NCBI GenBank assembly: GCA_902786815.1
Contig: CADADV010000012.1
Span: 1 to 55,848 of the forward strand
DNA length: 55,848 nucleotides
Direction: 5' to 3'
Source: an uncultured Eubacteriales bacterium
GTDB lineage: Bacteria; Bacillota; Clostridia; Peptostreptococcales; Anaerovoracaceae
Made by a program: the position numbers and the translations under genes. The notes under the pieces were generated by a model. The model was not told where the DNA came from. It did no database searches and saw only the letters and a list, made by a program, of their open reading frames with translations. Of this stretch, positions 24,073-32,775 are shown piece after piece. The first letter of the stretch is position 1. Every line of letters begins with the position of its first letter.

Positions 24073-24116
24073 AAACCCGTGGGACAGAAGGGTCTCACGG
24101 GTTTTGTTATTTTTTG
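24073..24116 (+). terminator. Intrinsic terminator after the AAA ATPase
   Basis: AAACCCGTG (24073-24081) pairs with CACGGGTTT (24096-24104); the inner GAC/GTC extends the stem. A T-rich stretch, TTGTTATTTTTT, follows. Confidence 0.9.
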
Positions 24117-24126
24117 TCAACTTTCA

Positions 24127-24155
24127 TTGACGAAAGCAGGGTTTAACTATATAAT
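24127..24155 (+). promoter_or_regulatory. Promoter of rny
   Basis: TTGACG (24127-24132), a 17-base spacer and TATAAT (24150-24155) make a near-consensus promoter with a start near 24162, leaving a 113-base leader before rny. Confidence 0.8.
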
Positions 24156-24274
24156 ATCTATGTATGCTTTTAACTTCTAATAATACCTATTTCAGTTAAA
24201 AATATAATCTGTCCGGCACTACGCCAGGCAGTGCATCTTGAAAACAGAATAACGGAAAGGAGGAATGATACCAC

Positions 24275-25819
24275 ATGACAAGTGTAATCATTACTATAGT
24301 GGTGGGTCTGGCAGCTTTGCTTATTGGGCTGCTGGTTGGATATATATTACGTAAATCCATTGGCGAAAAAACAATCGGAAACGCCGAAACAAAAGCCAGA
24401 AACATGCTTTTGGACGCGGAAAAGAACGCCGAAAGCATCAAAAAAGAAATTGTATTAGAAGCGAAAGAAGAGGCGCAGAGACAGCGCAACAGTGCGGATA
24501 AGGAAATCAGAGAGAGAAGAAACGAAATTTCCAAGGCCGAGAGGAGACTGAATCAGAAGGAAGACTCTATTGATCGTAAGCTTGAGAACATAGAGAAAAA
24601 AGAAGAAAGCATTACAAACAAAGAAAGAAAAATCGAAAACAGACTTGCTGAACAGGACAAAGTGCTGAAGAGACAGCTCGAGGAACTCGAGAAAATCTCC
24701 GGCTACACCATTGAGGAAGCAAGAGAAATCATACTGCAGAAGGTCGAGCAGGAAGCGAGAAGTGATGCGGCGATGCTCTATAAGGAAATCGAGAGCAAAG
24801 CCAAGGACGAAGCCGATAAGAAGGCTAAGGAGATCATCACAGGCGCGATCCAGAGATGTGCGGCAGACCATGTCGCTGAATCGACCGTATCTGTTGTGCC
24901 TTTGCCGAATGATGAGATGAAGGGACGCATCATCGGACGTGAAGGCCGCAACATCAGAGCAATCGAGAACGCAACGGGCATCGATCTGATCATCGATGAT
25001 ACGCCGGAAGCGGTCATCCTGTCAGGTTTTGATCCTGTCAGAAGAGAGATCGCCAGACTCGCGCTCGAGAAGCTCATCGTGGACGGACGCATCCATCCGG
25101 CAAGGATCGAAGAGATGGTCAACAAGTCGGAGCGCGAAGTCAACACGATCATCAAGGAAGCCGGCGAACAGGCGACCTTCGATGTGGGCATCCACAATCT
25201 GCATCCGGAACTGGTCAAGCTCCTGGGCAGACTGAAATACAGAACATCATACGGACAGAATGTACTCAAGCATTCCGTCGAAGTCGCACATCTGGCAGGT
25301 CTGATGGCCGGCGAGCTGGGACTCGATGTGACCCTTGCGAAGCGCGCGGGACTGCTGCATGATATCGGCAAGGCCCTTGACCATGAGCGCGAAGGTACAC
25401 ACGTAGATATCGGCATGGAAGTGCTGAAGAAGTACAAGGAATCCGAAGCCGTCATCAACGGCATGGCAGCTCACCACGGCGACTACGAACCAAAGTCAGT
25501 GGAAGCCGTTCTGATCGCTGCAGCGGACGCACTTTCGGCTGCCCGTCCGGGCGCACGCCGTGAGACACTGGAATCCTATATCAAGAGACTCCAGAAACTC
25601 GAAGAGATCGCCAATACGACGAAGGGCGTTGAGAATTCCTATGCGATCCAGGCAGGACGTGAGATCAGGATCATCGCGAAGCCGGACGAAGTGGGCGACG
25701 ATTCCATCGCTCTGCTGGCACGCGACATTTCCAAGAAGATCGAGTCTGAACTGGAATATCCGGGACAGATCAAGGTCAACGTGGTCCGCGAGACCCGCGC
25801 CATCGACTACGCGAAGTAG
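24275..25819 (+). CDS. rny: Ribonuclease Y
   Basis: RNase Y is the membrane-anchored endonuclease that starts mRNA decay and processing in Gram-positive bacteria. The 514-residue protein has the standard order. A transmembrane helix lies at ~3-27, followed by a long charged coiled coil (~30-200). The KH RNA-binding domain includes [31 protein letters not shown]. The HD domain carries [13 protein letters not shown] and [20 protein letters not shown] precedes the ATG. It is the usual housekeeping version, in its own transcription unit. Confidence 0.96.
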   Translation: MTSVIITIVVGLAALLIGLLVGYILRKSIGEKTIGNAETKARNMLLDAEKNAESIKKEIVLEAKEEAQRQRNSADKEIRERRNEISKAERRLNQKEDSIDRKLENIEKKEESITNKERKIENRLAEQDKVLKRQLEELEKISGYTIEEAREIILQKVEQEARSDAAMLYKEIESKAKDEADKKAKEIITGAIQRCAADHVAESTVSVVPLPNDEMKGRIIGREGRNIRAIENATGIDLIIDDTPEAVILSGFDPVRREIARLALEKLIVDGRIHPARIEEMVNKSEREVNTIIKEAGEQATFDVGIHNLHPELVKLLGRLKYRTSYGQNVLKHSVEVAHLAGLMAGELGLDVTLAKRAGLLHDIGKALDHEREGTHVDIGMEVLKKYKESEAVINGMAAHHGDYEPKSVEAVLIAAADALSAARPGARRETLESYIKRLQKLEEIANTTKGVENSYAIQAGREIRIIAKPDEVGDDSIALLARDISKKIESELEYPGQIKVNVVRETRAIDYAK

Positions 25820-25877
25820 CAAGGGGCGCCGTGCGGCAGCGGGGAGCCGCCACATGGCAGCAATACTGAGAACACAG

Positions 25878-25909
25878 AAGTTGGCAGAAGGAACACCTTC
25901 TGTCAACTT
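25878..25909 (+). terminator. Hairpin after rny, probable weak terminator
   Basis: AAGTTGGCAGAAGG (25878-25891) and CCTTCTGTCAACTT (25896-25909) form a 14-bp stem with one G-T pair and an AACA loop, but only TTTAG follows. Some read-through into the cysteine desulfurase gene 16 bases on is likely. Confidence 0.7.
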
Positions 25910-25924
25910 TTAGAATAGGAACAG

Positions 25925-27160
25925 ATGATTTATTTAGACAACAGTGCAACGACAAGACAATATGATGAAGTAACGGCCGCGATGGTCCGTGCGATGCAGG
26001 AGGATTACGGCAATCCGTCATCCCTGTATCAGCTCGGCGTTGATGCGGAGAAGGCCGTCAAGGCGGCGCGACGGCATGTGCTGGAAGCAGCCGGATGGTT
26101 TGCTGCGTCCGACTGGGACGTGGTCTTCACATCCGGAGGCACGGAAGCAGACAACATGGCGATCTTCGGTGCGGCAAAGGCGCTGCGCAGGCAGGGAAAC
26201 CGCATCATCACAACGGCTGTAGAACATCCGGCAGTGCTTGAGTGTATGAAGCAGCTCGAGTCAGAAGGCTTCGAAGTGATCCGCATCGGTGTGGACGCCC
26301 AGTGCAATCCGGATATGAAGCAGCTGGAGGAAGCCATCGACGGGCACACGATCCTGGTCAGCATGATGCATGTGAACAATGAGGTCGGCACGGTCATGCC
26401 GGTCGGCAAAGTCAAAGAGATCATGCGCAGCAAAGGCGCCCCGGGACTGTTCCACTGCGACGCCGTGCAGAGCTTCGGCAAGATGCCCCTTCCGTCAGAG
26501 GCAGATCTGATTTCGGTCAGCGGCCACAAGATCCACGGACCGAAGGGCAGCGGCGCGCTCCTGATGAACAGAAACACGGCAGGCGCAAGCGCAGGCAGCG
26601 GCGCCTCAGGAAAAGGCGTCAGCATTCCGGCGTTCATCGTCGGCGGCGGACAGGAGTCCGGACGCCGGTCAGGCACAGAGAATGTGCCGGCGATCATCGG
26701 ATTAGGCTGCGCGGCAAAGATCGCCGCGGCGGACGGTGCAGACGATGCGGACGGCGGTTACCTGTCCATGGCGGAAATCGCAGGGATGAGACAGCAGCTG
26801 CTGGATGGCCTTTGCAGTAAGATCGAAGACATAGAAATCAACAGCCCGCCGGCGGCAGGATTGGCTCCGGGCCAGTGCTGCCCGAGCGTGCTGAATGTGA
26901 ATTTCAAGGACACCCGCGGGGAAGTGATCCTGCATACGCTGGAGCAGGAAGACATCTGCGTGTCCACGGGCTCGGCGTGCTCGTCCAACAAGAAAGGACA
27001 GAGCCATGTGCTGGAGGCTATGGGACAGTCTTCCAAGGACATCGAAGGCGCGATCCGGTTCAGCCTGGGACGGCTGAACAGTCCGGACGAAGTAGATGTC
27101 GTAGTCGATGCAGTTGCGTCCGCGGTCAAACGGTTCCGGCGGCTGGGCAGCTTCCGGTAG
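25925..27160 (+). CDS. Cysteine desulfurase, partner of ThiI
   Basis: This NifS/IscS-like enzyme takes sulfur from cysteine with pyridoxal phosphate. The 411-residue protein starts MIYLDNSATT as in the family, has the cofactor lysine in SGHKIHGPKGSGAL (Lys202) and the active cysteine in STGSACSS (Cys352) on a short loop. A Gly/Ala/Ser-rich insertion (NTAGASAGSGASGKG, ~217-231) and an acidic one near 270 are unusual. The next gene is thiI, 43 bases away, an arrangement seen in Bacillus where NifZ donates sulfur for 4-thiouridine in tRNA. That partnership is the most likely job here. Confidence 0.93.
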   Translation: MIYLDNSATTRQYDEVTAAMVRAMQEDYGNPSSLYQLGVDAEKAVKAARRHVLEAAGWFAASDWDVVFTSGGTEADNMAIFGAAKALRRQGNRIITTAVEHPAVLECMKQLESEGFEVIRIGVDAQCNPDMKQLEEAIDGHTILVSMMHVNNEVGTVMPVGKVKEIMRSKGAPGLFHCDAVQSFGKMPLPSEADLISVSGHKIHGPKGSGALLMNRNTAGASAGSGASGKGVSIPAFIVGGGQESGRRSGTENVPAIIGLGCAAKIAAADGADDADGGYLSMAEIAGMRQQLLDGLCSKIEDIEINSPPAAGLAPGQCCPSVLNVNFKDTRGEVILHTLEQEDICVSTGSACSSNKKGQSHVLEAMGQSSKDIEGAIRFSLGRLNSPDEVDVVVDAVASAVKRFRRLGSFR

Positions 27161-27203
27161 GCGCGGCAGGTTTCAAAGTCTGAATGATAACGAGGAAAGA
27201 ATT

Positions 27204-28442
27204 ATGGCACAAGACGAATACATTTTCATAGTCAGATGCGGCGAGGTTGCGCTGAAGGGGATGAATAAGCCCTACTTCGAGCGTATGCTGCTGGAGCGCA
27301 TCAAGAAGCTGCTGAAGAAATTCGACGGGGTCAGGGCGTACAGGCATGAGGGACTCATCTACGTGCGCGCGGAGAAGGTTCCCGGCGGCGAGGGTCAGGC
27401 TTCCGCAGATCCGGCAGCGATGAAGGCAAGAAAGGAAGCGATCATCCGCGAGATCGGCAAGGTGTTCGGCGTGGCGTCGATCAGCCCGGCCATGGAGTGC
27501 GAGAGCACCATGGAGGACATCGGACGCACAGCTGTGGAATACATGATGGAAGCCATCGAGGAGCGCGGCGTGAAGACCTTCAAGGTCGAGGCCAAGCGGG
27601 CGGACAAGAACTTCCCTGTGAAATCGCCGGACATCGCCCGGCAGATCGGAGCGGCGGTGCTCAAGGGATGCAAGGTCCTGCGGGTCGATGTGCACGATCC
27701 GGATGTGCGGCTGTTCGTAGATGTGCGGCACGACAAGTCCTATGTGTACCAGGACAAGATCCCGGGATTCGGCGGACTGCCCCTGGGGACGAACGGCAAG
27801 GGCATGACGCTGCTGAGCGGCGGCATCGACTCGCCGGTGTCGACATGGATGATGGCCAAGCGGGGCATGCTGATAGAAGCTGTACACTTCCACTCCTATC
27901 CGTACACGAGCCAGAGAGCCAGGGAAAAGGTAGAAGAACTGGCGAGCCTGGTGGCGACGTACTGCGGAAGGTTCAGAATGCACGTGATCAACCTGCTTCC
28001 GATCCAGGAGCAGATCGTGACCAACTGCCCGGAAGAGGAGACGACGATCCTGGTGCGGCGGTTCATGATGCGGATCGCAGAAGAACTTGCGAAGGCCAAC
28101 GGCTGCAATATGCTCATTACAGGAGAAAACCTCGGTCAGGTAGCGAGCCAGACGGCAGAGGCGCTGGTTGTCACAGATGCCAGCGTGCAGATGCCGGTCA
28201 TGCGTCCGCTCATCGGGATGGACAAGGTGGACATCATGGATCTGGCTCAGGAGATCGGGACCTACGAGAAATCCATCGAGCCGTATGAGGATTGCTGCAC
28301 GGTATTTCTGCCGAAGCATCCGAGCACGAAGCCGAGACTGGAGCGCATCCTGGAGAGCGAGGCGAAGCTGGACTGCGAGCAGCTCATCAAGGATGCCATC
28401 GCGTCAGAGGAGATCGTAAACATACTTCCGCATAGAGACTGA
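27204..28442 (+). CDS. thiI: tRNA 4-thiouridine synthase ThiI
   Basis: ThiI adenylates uridine 8 of tRNA and inserts sulfur; in some species it also serves thiazole synthesis. The ATG at 27204 follows GAGGAAAG and gives MAQDEYIFIVRCGEVALKGMNKPYFE, the family start. A THUMP domain spans ~60-170 and the PP-loop ATPase motif LLSGGIDSPVSTWMM follows near 205. The 412-residue protein ends without a rhodanese domain, as in many Firmicutes, so the sulfur must come directly from the adjacent desulfurase. Confidence 0.95.
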   Translation: MAQDEYIFIVRCGEVALKGMNKPYFERMLLERIKKLLKKFDGVRAYRHEGLIYVRAEKVPGGEGQASADPAAMKARKEAIIREIGKVFGVASISPAMECESTMEDIGRTAVEYMMEAIEERGVKTFKVEAKRADKNFPVKSPDIARQIGAAVLKGCKVLRVDVHDPDVRLFVDVRHDKSYVYQDKIPGFGGLPLGTNGKGMTLLSGGIDSPVSTWMMAKRGMLIEAVHFHSYPYTSQRAREKVEELASLVATYCGRFRMHVINLLPIQEQIVTNCPEEETTILVRRFMMRIAEELAKANGCNMLITGENLGQVASQTAEALVVTDASVQMPVMRPLIGMDKVDIMDLAQEIGTYEKSIEPYEDCCTVFLPKHPSTKPRLERILESEAKLDCEQLIKDAIASEEIVNILPHRD

Positions 28443-28489
28443 GAGGCAAAAGCCTCCGTGCGGGGATGAGGATATAAGGAGAAAAAACA

Positions 28490-30232
28490 ATGAAACGAAT
28501 CATGTTAGGCAATGAAGCATTCGCGAGAGGCGCCTGGGAAGCAGGCGTGAGAGTGGTCAGCTCATACCCGGGAACGCCGAGTACAGAGGTGACGGAAACT
28601 CTGGCGAAATGCGGCGACGAAGTGCATGTAGAATGGTCGCCGAATGAGAAGGTCGGCGTCGAGGTCGCAGTAGGCGCGTCCATAGGCGGCGCGAGAGCCC
28701 TTTCCTGCATGAAGCATGTAGGACTGAACGTCGCGGCGGACCCGTTCTTCACGGCAGCGTATAACGGCGTGACCGGAGGGCTGGTCGTGCTGGTGGCGGA
28801 CGACAACGGCTGTCATTCCAGCCAGAATGAACAGGACTCAAGATATCACGGAAGAGGCGCCGGCGTTCCGGTACTGGAACCGGCAGACCCGACCGAGTGC
28901 AAAGAGTTCATGAAGCTGGCCTTCGACATGAGTGAGAAATACGACACGGTGGTGCTCGTACGCTCCGGTACGAGGATCTCCCATTCCAGAGGGATCGTCG
29001 AAGAAGGCGAGCGCGTAGAGCGTGAGGTGATCCCGTATGAGAAGAACTTCCGCAAATATGTCGCCATGCCGGCGATGGCCCGCGTGAACCACGTGAAGCA
29101 GGAGCAGCGTCTGGCGCAGATCGCGGCGGATGCTCATGAGATCATGGCAGGGAGCATCCCGCTGAACAAAGAAGAGATGAATGATCCGGAAATCGGCATC
29201 GTGACCAGCGGTATCTGTTACCAGTACGTCAAGGAAGCGCTTCCGGACGCCAGCGTATTCAAACTGGGACTGGTCAACCCCTTGCCGCTGCAGGACATTG
29301 CAGCTTTTGCATCGAAGGTTGAGAAGTTATATGTCATCGAAGAAGGCAATCCGTTCCTGGAGGAACAGATCCGCGCAGCCGGCATTCCGGTGCACGGAGG
29401 CAAGGATATGTTCACGATCCAGGGCGAATACAGCGCCAACATGCTCCGGAAGGGATTCGGCGTCGCACTGCCTGATGCAGGAATAGACAATACAGATGCT
29501 CCCGGCAGACCGCCGCTTCTTTGCGCAGGCTGCCCGCACAGAGGTCTGTTCCATGTGCTCAGCAAACTGAAGACGACGGTCATGGGCGACATCGGCTGCT
29601 ACACGCTGGCTGCTCTGGCACCGACCAACGCCATCGATTCCTGCCTCTGCATGGGCGGATCGATCGGTATGGAGCACGGATTCGAGAAAGCGACAGGCAA
29701 CAGCAAGAACCTCGTTGCAGTCCTCGGAGATTCCACGTTCATCCATTCAGGCATCACCGGCCTGGTGAACATGGTCTACAATGAAGCCAAAGGAACAGTC
29801 ATCATTCTGGACAACCGCATCACGGGTATGACAGGACACCAGCAGAACCCGGCTTCCGGAAAGAACGCCAAAGGCGAGATCGCACCGGCGCTGGATATCG
29901 CCACGCTGTGCAGAGCCATCGGCGTGAAGAACGTCTTTGAAATCGATCCGTTCGAGATCAAGGAACTGGAGGAACTGATCAAGGCGGAGACGGAGCGGGA
30001 TGAGCTGTCCGTCATCATCACCAAGCGGCCATGCGTGATGATCGTCAAGCAGACTGAGCCGCCGCAGATGATCACAGATGCATGCAAGAACTGCCGCCAG
30101 TGCATGAAGATCGGCTGTCCTGCTATCGAGATCAAGGACGGAAGACCGTACATCATAAAAGAAAGCTGCATCGGATGCGGGCTTTGCGCGAAGGTGTGTC
30201 CGTTTGATGCAATCAAGAAGGAGGACAAATAA
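28490..30232 (+). CDS. iorA: Indolepyruvate:ferredoxin oxidoreductase, alpha subunit
   Basis: IorA with IorB interconverts aryl pyruvates and arylacetyl-CoA plus CO2 using ferredoxin. The 580-residue protein opens with the pyrimidine-binding domain (GNEAFARGAWEAGVRVVSSYPGTPSTEVTE) and the thiamine-diphosphate domain (GDIGCYTLAALAPTNAIDSCLCMGGSIGMEHG, with GDSTFIHSGI). It ends with an eight-cysteine 2[4Fe-4S] ferredoxin domain (CKNCRQCMKIGCP...CIGCGLCAKVCP). iorB begins 1 base after its stop. The enzyme is usually catabolic in amino-acid fermenters but is known to run as a reductive carboxylase in methanogens. No leader peptide is visible before it. Confidence 0.96.
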   Translation: MKRIMLGNEAFARGAWEAGVRVVSSYPGTPSTEVTETLAKCGDEVHVEWSPNEKVGVEVAVGASIGGARALSCMKHVGLNVAADPFFTAAYNGVTGGLVVLVADDNGCHSSQNEQDSRYHGRGAGVPVLEPADPTECKEFMKLAFDMSEKYDTVVLVRSGTRISHSRGIVEEGERVEREVIPYEKNFRKYVAMPAMARVNHVKQEQRLAQIAADAHEIMAGSIPLNKEEMNDPEIGIVTSGICYQYVKEALPDASVFKLGLVNPLPLQDIAAFASKVEKLYVIEEGNPFLEEQIRAAGIPVHGGKDMFTIQGEYSANMLRKGFGVALPDAGIDNTDAPGRPPLLCAGCPHRGLFHVLSKLKTTVMGDIGCYTLAALAPTNAIDSCLCMGGSIGMEHGFEKATGNSKNLVAVLGDSTFIHSGITGLVNMVYNEAKGTVIILDNRITGMTGHQQNPASGKNAKGEIAPALDIATLCRAIGVKNVFEIDPFEIKELEELIKAETERDELSVIITKRPCVMIVKQTEPPQMITDACKNCRQCMKIGCPAIEIKDGRPYIIKESCIGCGLCAKVCPFDAIKKEDK

Positions 30233-30233
30233 G

Positions 30234-30806
30234 ATGGAAAAGAATATTCTTATCGTAGGAGTCGGCGGTCAGGGAACACTGCTGGCAAGTGTCCTTCTGG
30301 GAAATCTGGCATTGATGAAAAACTATGACGTCAAGCTCTCCGAGGTCCACGGCATGAGCCAGCGGGGCGGCGACGTTGTGACACACGTCAAGATCAGCGA
30401 CACTACAGTCGCTTCACCGCTCATCGAAAAGGGCGAGGCGGATATCATCATCGCATTCGAGAAACTGGAAGCCTACCGGTGGCTGCCGTATCTGAAGAAG
30501 GGCGGCGCCATGTATGTGAATGAGCAGCAGATCATGCCGATGCCCGTCGTTCTGGGACAGGTGGACTATCCGGCGGACATCGATGAAACTCTTGCAAAGG
30601 CAGCGCAGACGCTCGTGAAATTCGATGCGCTGGCTTTAGCGGAGGAGGCCGGCAGCAGCAAGGCGGTCAACGTCGTCCTGCTCGGCGCCGCATCCAACGC
30701 GCTGCCGTTCACGGAAGAGGAATGGATGGATGTCATCGAGAAATACGTCAAGCCGAAGTTCATTGCACTGAACAAGGATGCTTTTGCAAAAGGACAGGCA
30801 GTATAA
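30234..30806 (+). CDS. iorB: Indolepyruvate:ferredoxin oxidoreductase, beta subunit
   Basis: IorB is the gamma-like subunit of the oxidoreductase, needed with IorA for catalysis. The 190-residue protein begins NILIVGVGGQGTLLASVLLGNLAL and has the family motif LSEVHGMSQRGGDVVTHVKIS. The ATG at 30234 is preceded by GGAGGACAAAT; an open frame back to 30204 lies in iorA and is not used. Confidence 0.96.
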   Translation: MEKNILIVGVGGQGTLLASVLLGNLALMKNYDVKLSEVHGMSQRGGDVVTHVKISDTTVASPLIEKGEADIIIAFEKLEAYRWLPYLKKGGAMYVNEQQIMPMPVVLGQVDYPADIDETLAKAAQTLVKFDALALAEEAGSSKAVNVVLLGAASNALPFTEEEWMDVIEKYVKPKFIALNKDAFAKGQAV

Positions 30807-30845
30807 GACAGATCGTTATCAGCATAGAAGGAGAAGACAGGCATT

Positions 30846-31634
30846 ATGGCAAAAGGAAAAGGCAGGGGAAACAGGGGTCTGATCAGCTGGATCCTGATCA
30901 TAATATGCGCCATCGTATTCTGCGGAAGCGCAGCGCATCTGCTTTTGTATGCCAAGGATAAGCTGGACGCCGAAAAAGACTTCAGCCAGATCCGCGATCA
31001 TTCAAGAAACCTGTCGGAAATCTATGAACTGAACCATGACTTTATAGGATGGATCAAGATCGAGGATACGAAAATCAACTATCCGGTCATGCAGACGCCG
31101 GACGATCCGGAGTACTATCTGCACAGGGATTTCAGCGGCGAGTACTCTGCATCCGGGGTGCCGTTTCTGGACGCGATGAGTGTGGTCAAGCCGCGGGATG
31201 CGGTCATCGATGGAGAAGAGTATCATCTGGATACGTCATGGAACTGGCTCATCTACGGCCACAACATGAAATTCGGAACGATGTTCCATGACCTGCAGGA
31301 GTACGATTCGAAAGAATTCTGGGAAAGTCACAAGACATTTACGTTTGATGTGTATGACCCGGAGACGGGCAAAACGGACAGCGGCGTCTATGAGATCTTC
31401 GCTGCGAGCCGTTCCCAGATAAGGGCAGAGGATTCGACAGCCTTCCAGTACTATCAGTACGCGGGCCTTTCCGATGAGGAAACCTTTTATGAATATGTAA
31501 ACGGCGTTATGGCCGAGTCAAGCTACGACACAGGCATCGAGCCGCAGTTCGGCGATCAGCTGGTGACGCTGTCGACCTGCGCGTACCACACCAACGAGGG
31601 CAGGATGTATATCGTCGGAAGACGCATCAAATAA
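30846..31634 (+). CDS. srtB: Class B sortase
   Basis: Sortases cut a sorting signal and link proteins to the cell wall. The 262-residue protein has an N-terminal membrane anchor (~13-36) and a class B core: IGWIKIEDTKINYPVMQTPDDPEYYLHRDF, the catalytic histidine in IYGHNM (His139), the cysteine in LSTCAYHTNEGRMYIVGRR (Cys245) and the arginine in the same motif (~259). A long insertion between the two marks class B over class A. No protein with a recognisable NPxTN or LPxTG signal is encoded in the window, so its substrate is elsewhere. It is 39 bases after iorB and may be co-transcribed. Confidence 0.92.
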   Translation: MAKGKGRGNRGLISWILIIICAIVFCGSAAHLLLYAKDKLDAEKDFSQIRDHSRNLSEIYELNHDFIGWIKIEDTKINYPVMQTPDDPEYYLHRDFSGEYSASGVPFLDAMSVVKPRDAVIDGEEYHLDTSWNWLIYGHNMKFGTMFHDLQEYDSKEFWESHKTFTFDVYDPETGKTDSGVYEIFAASRSQIRAEDSTAFQYYQYAGLSDEETFYEYVNGVMAESSYDTGIEPQFGDQLVTLSTCAYHTNEGRMYIVGRRIK

Positions 31635-31644
31635 AGAGGATAAT

Positions 31645-32646
31645 ATGAGTGTATTATTGACAGGCGGTGCGGGATTTATCGGATCCCATACTGCAGTGGA
31701 ATTGATAGAATCAGGATATGAGGTCGTTATTGCAGACAACCTCTCTAACAGTGAGCGGTCTGTTATAGACCGGATCGGGGAAATCACCGGCAGGAAGCCG
31801 CTGCTTTACGAGATCGATGTCACTGATGCGGATGCAGTGGAGAAACTGTTTGCGGAGCAGGATATCGAAGCGGTGATCCATTTCGCAGGATTCAAGGCGG
31901 TCGGCGAGTCTGTGGAAAAGCCTCTGGAATACTATCGGAACAATATTGATGCGACGCTTACTCTGCTGGAGGCGATGCGGCGTCACGGCGTCCGCCAGTT
32001 CATCTTCAGCTCGTCAGCGACGGTTTACAGCCTCGTTGACGAAGTGCCTTTCACAGAGAAGTCCGGTCCGCTCGGCTGTACGAATCCATACGGATGGACC
32101 AAGTACATGATCGAGCAGATCCTGCGGGATGTCTGCGCAGCCGACCCGGAAATGGCTGTGGTGCTTTTGCGGTATTTCAATCCGATTGGTGCTCATGAAT
32201 CGGGGCTGATCGGGGAAAAGCCCAGCGGCATCCCAAACAATCTCATGCCGTACATCACGCAGGTCGCACAAGGCATCCGTCCGAAGCTGAACGTCTTTGG
32301 CGACGATTATCCGACCCATGACGGCACGGGGGTGCGGGATTACATCCACGTGGTGGATCTGGCCCGCGGACATGTGGCAGCGCTCCGGTACGCGCAGGGG
32401 CATCCGGGCTGTGAGGTGTTCAACCTGGGAACCGGCAAGGGGTACAGCGTCCTGGATCTGGTGAAAACCTTCGAACGCGTCAATGGCATTCCCGTCCCTT
32501 ATGAAATCGCGGACAGGCGCCCCGGCGATATCGCTGTCTGCTACGCCGGCACAGCAAAAGCCGAAGAGATCCTCGGCTGGAAGGCGGAAAAGGGCATCGA
32601 AGACATGTGCAGGGACGCCTGGAACTGGCAGAAATCACAAGAATAG
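31645..32646 (+). CDS. galE: UDP-glucose 4-epimerase
   Basis: GalE interconverts UDP-glucose and UDP-galactose for sugar use and for cell-surface polysaccharide. The 333-residue extended short-chain dehydrogenase starts with the NAD motif VLLTGGAGFIGSHTAVEL. It has the catalytic Ser-Tyr-Lys set (SSSATVY, NPYGWTKYMIEQ) and the family stretch LRYFNPIGAHESGLIGE. It follows the sortase gene by 10 bases, suggesting a cell-envelope unit. Confidence 0.95.
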   Translation: MSVLLTGGAGFIGSHTAVELIESGYEVVIADNLSNSERSVIDRIGEITGRKPLLYEIDVTDADAVEKLFAEQDIEAVIHFAGFKAVGESVEKPLEYYRNNIDATLTLLEAMRRHGVRQFIFSSSATVYSLVDEVPFTEKSGPLGCTNPYGWTKYMIEQILRDVCAADPEMAVVLLRYFNPIGAHESGLIGEKPSGIPNNLMPYITQVAQGIRPKLNVFGDDYPTHDGTGVRDYIHVVDLARGHVAALRYAQGHPGCEVFNLGTGKGYSVLDLVKTFERVNGIPVPYEIADRRPGDIAVCYAGTAKAEEILGWKAEKGIEDMCRDAWNWQKSQE

Positions 32647-32662
32647 ATAACACAGCAGAATC

Positions 32663-32686
32663 AACCGGCAATATGCCGGTTTTTTG
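32663..32686 (+). terminator. Intrinsic terminator after galE
   Basis: AACCGGC (32663-32669) pairs with GCCGGTT (32675-32681), 5-base loop, then a run of T. Confidence 0.95.
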
Positions 32687-32731
32687 TTGTGGTTTCAGCA
32701 AATTAAAGCGCACACAACCCCCTATATGTAG

Positions 32732-32737
32732 TATAAT
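32732..32737 (+). promoter_or_regulatory. -10 box of the HerA-like ATPase gene
   Basis: A perfect TATAAT lies 38 bases before the ATG, after the galE terminator. A matching -35 is not obvious. AGGAGG stands at 32763-32768. Confidence 0.5.
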
Positions 32738-32775
32738 AACTATGTGTTTTTGTATATGAAACAGGAGGTACTGTT

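Noticed and set aside
25820-25924. Small gene between rny and the cysteine desulfurase
   Set aside because: The gap is occupied by a 14-bp stem hairpin and lacks any start codon with a ribosome site.
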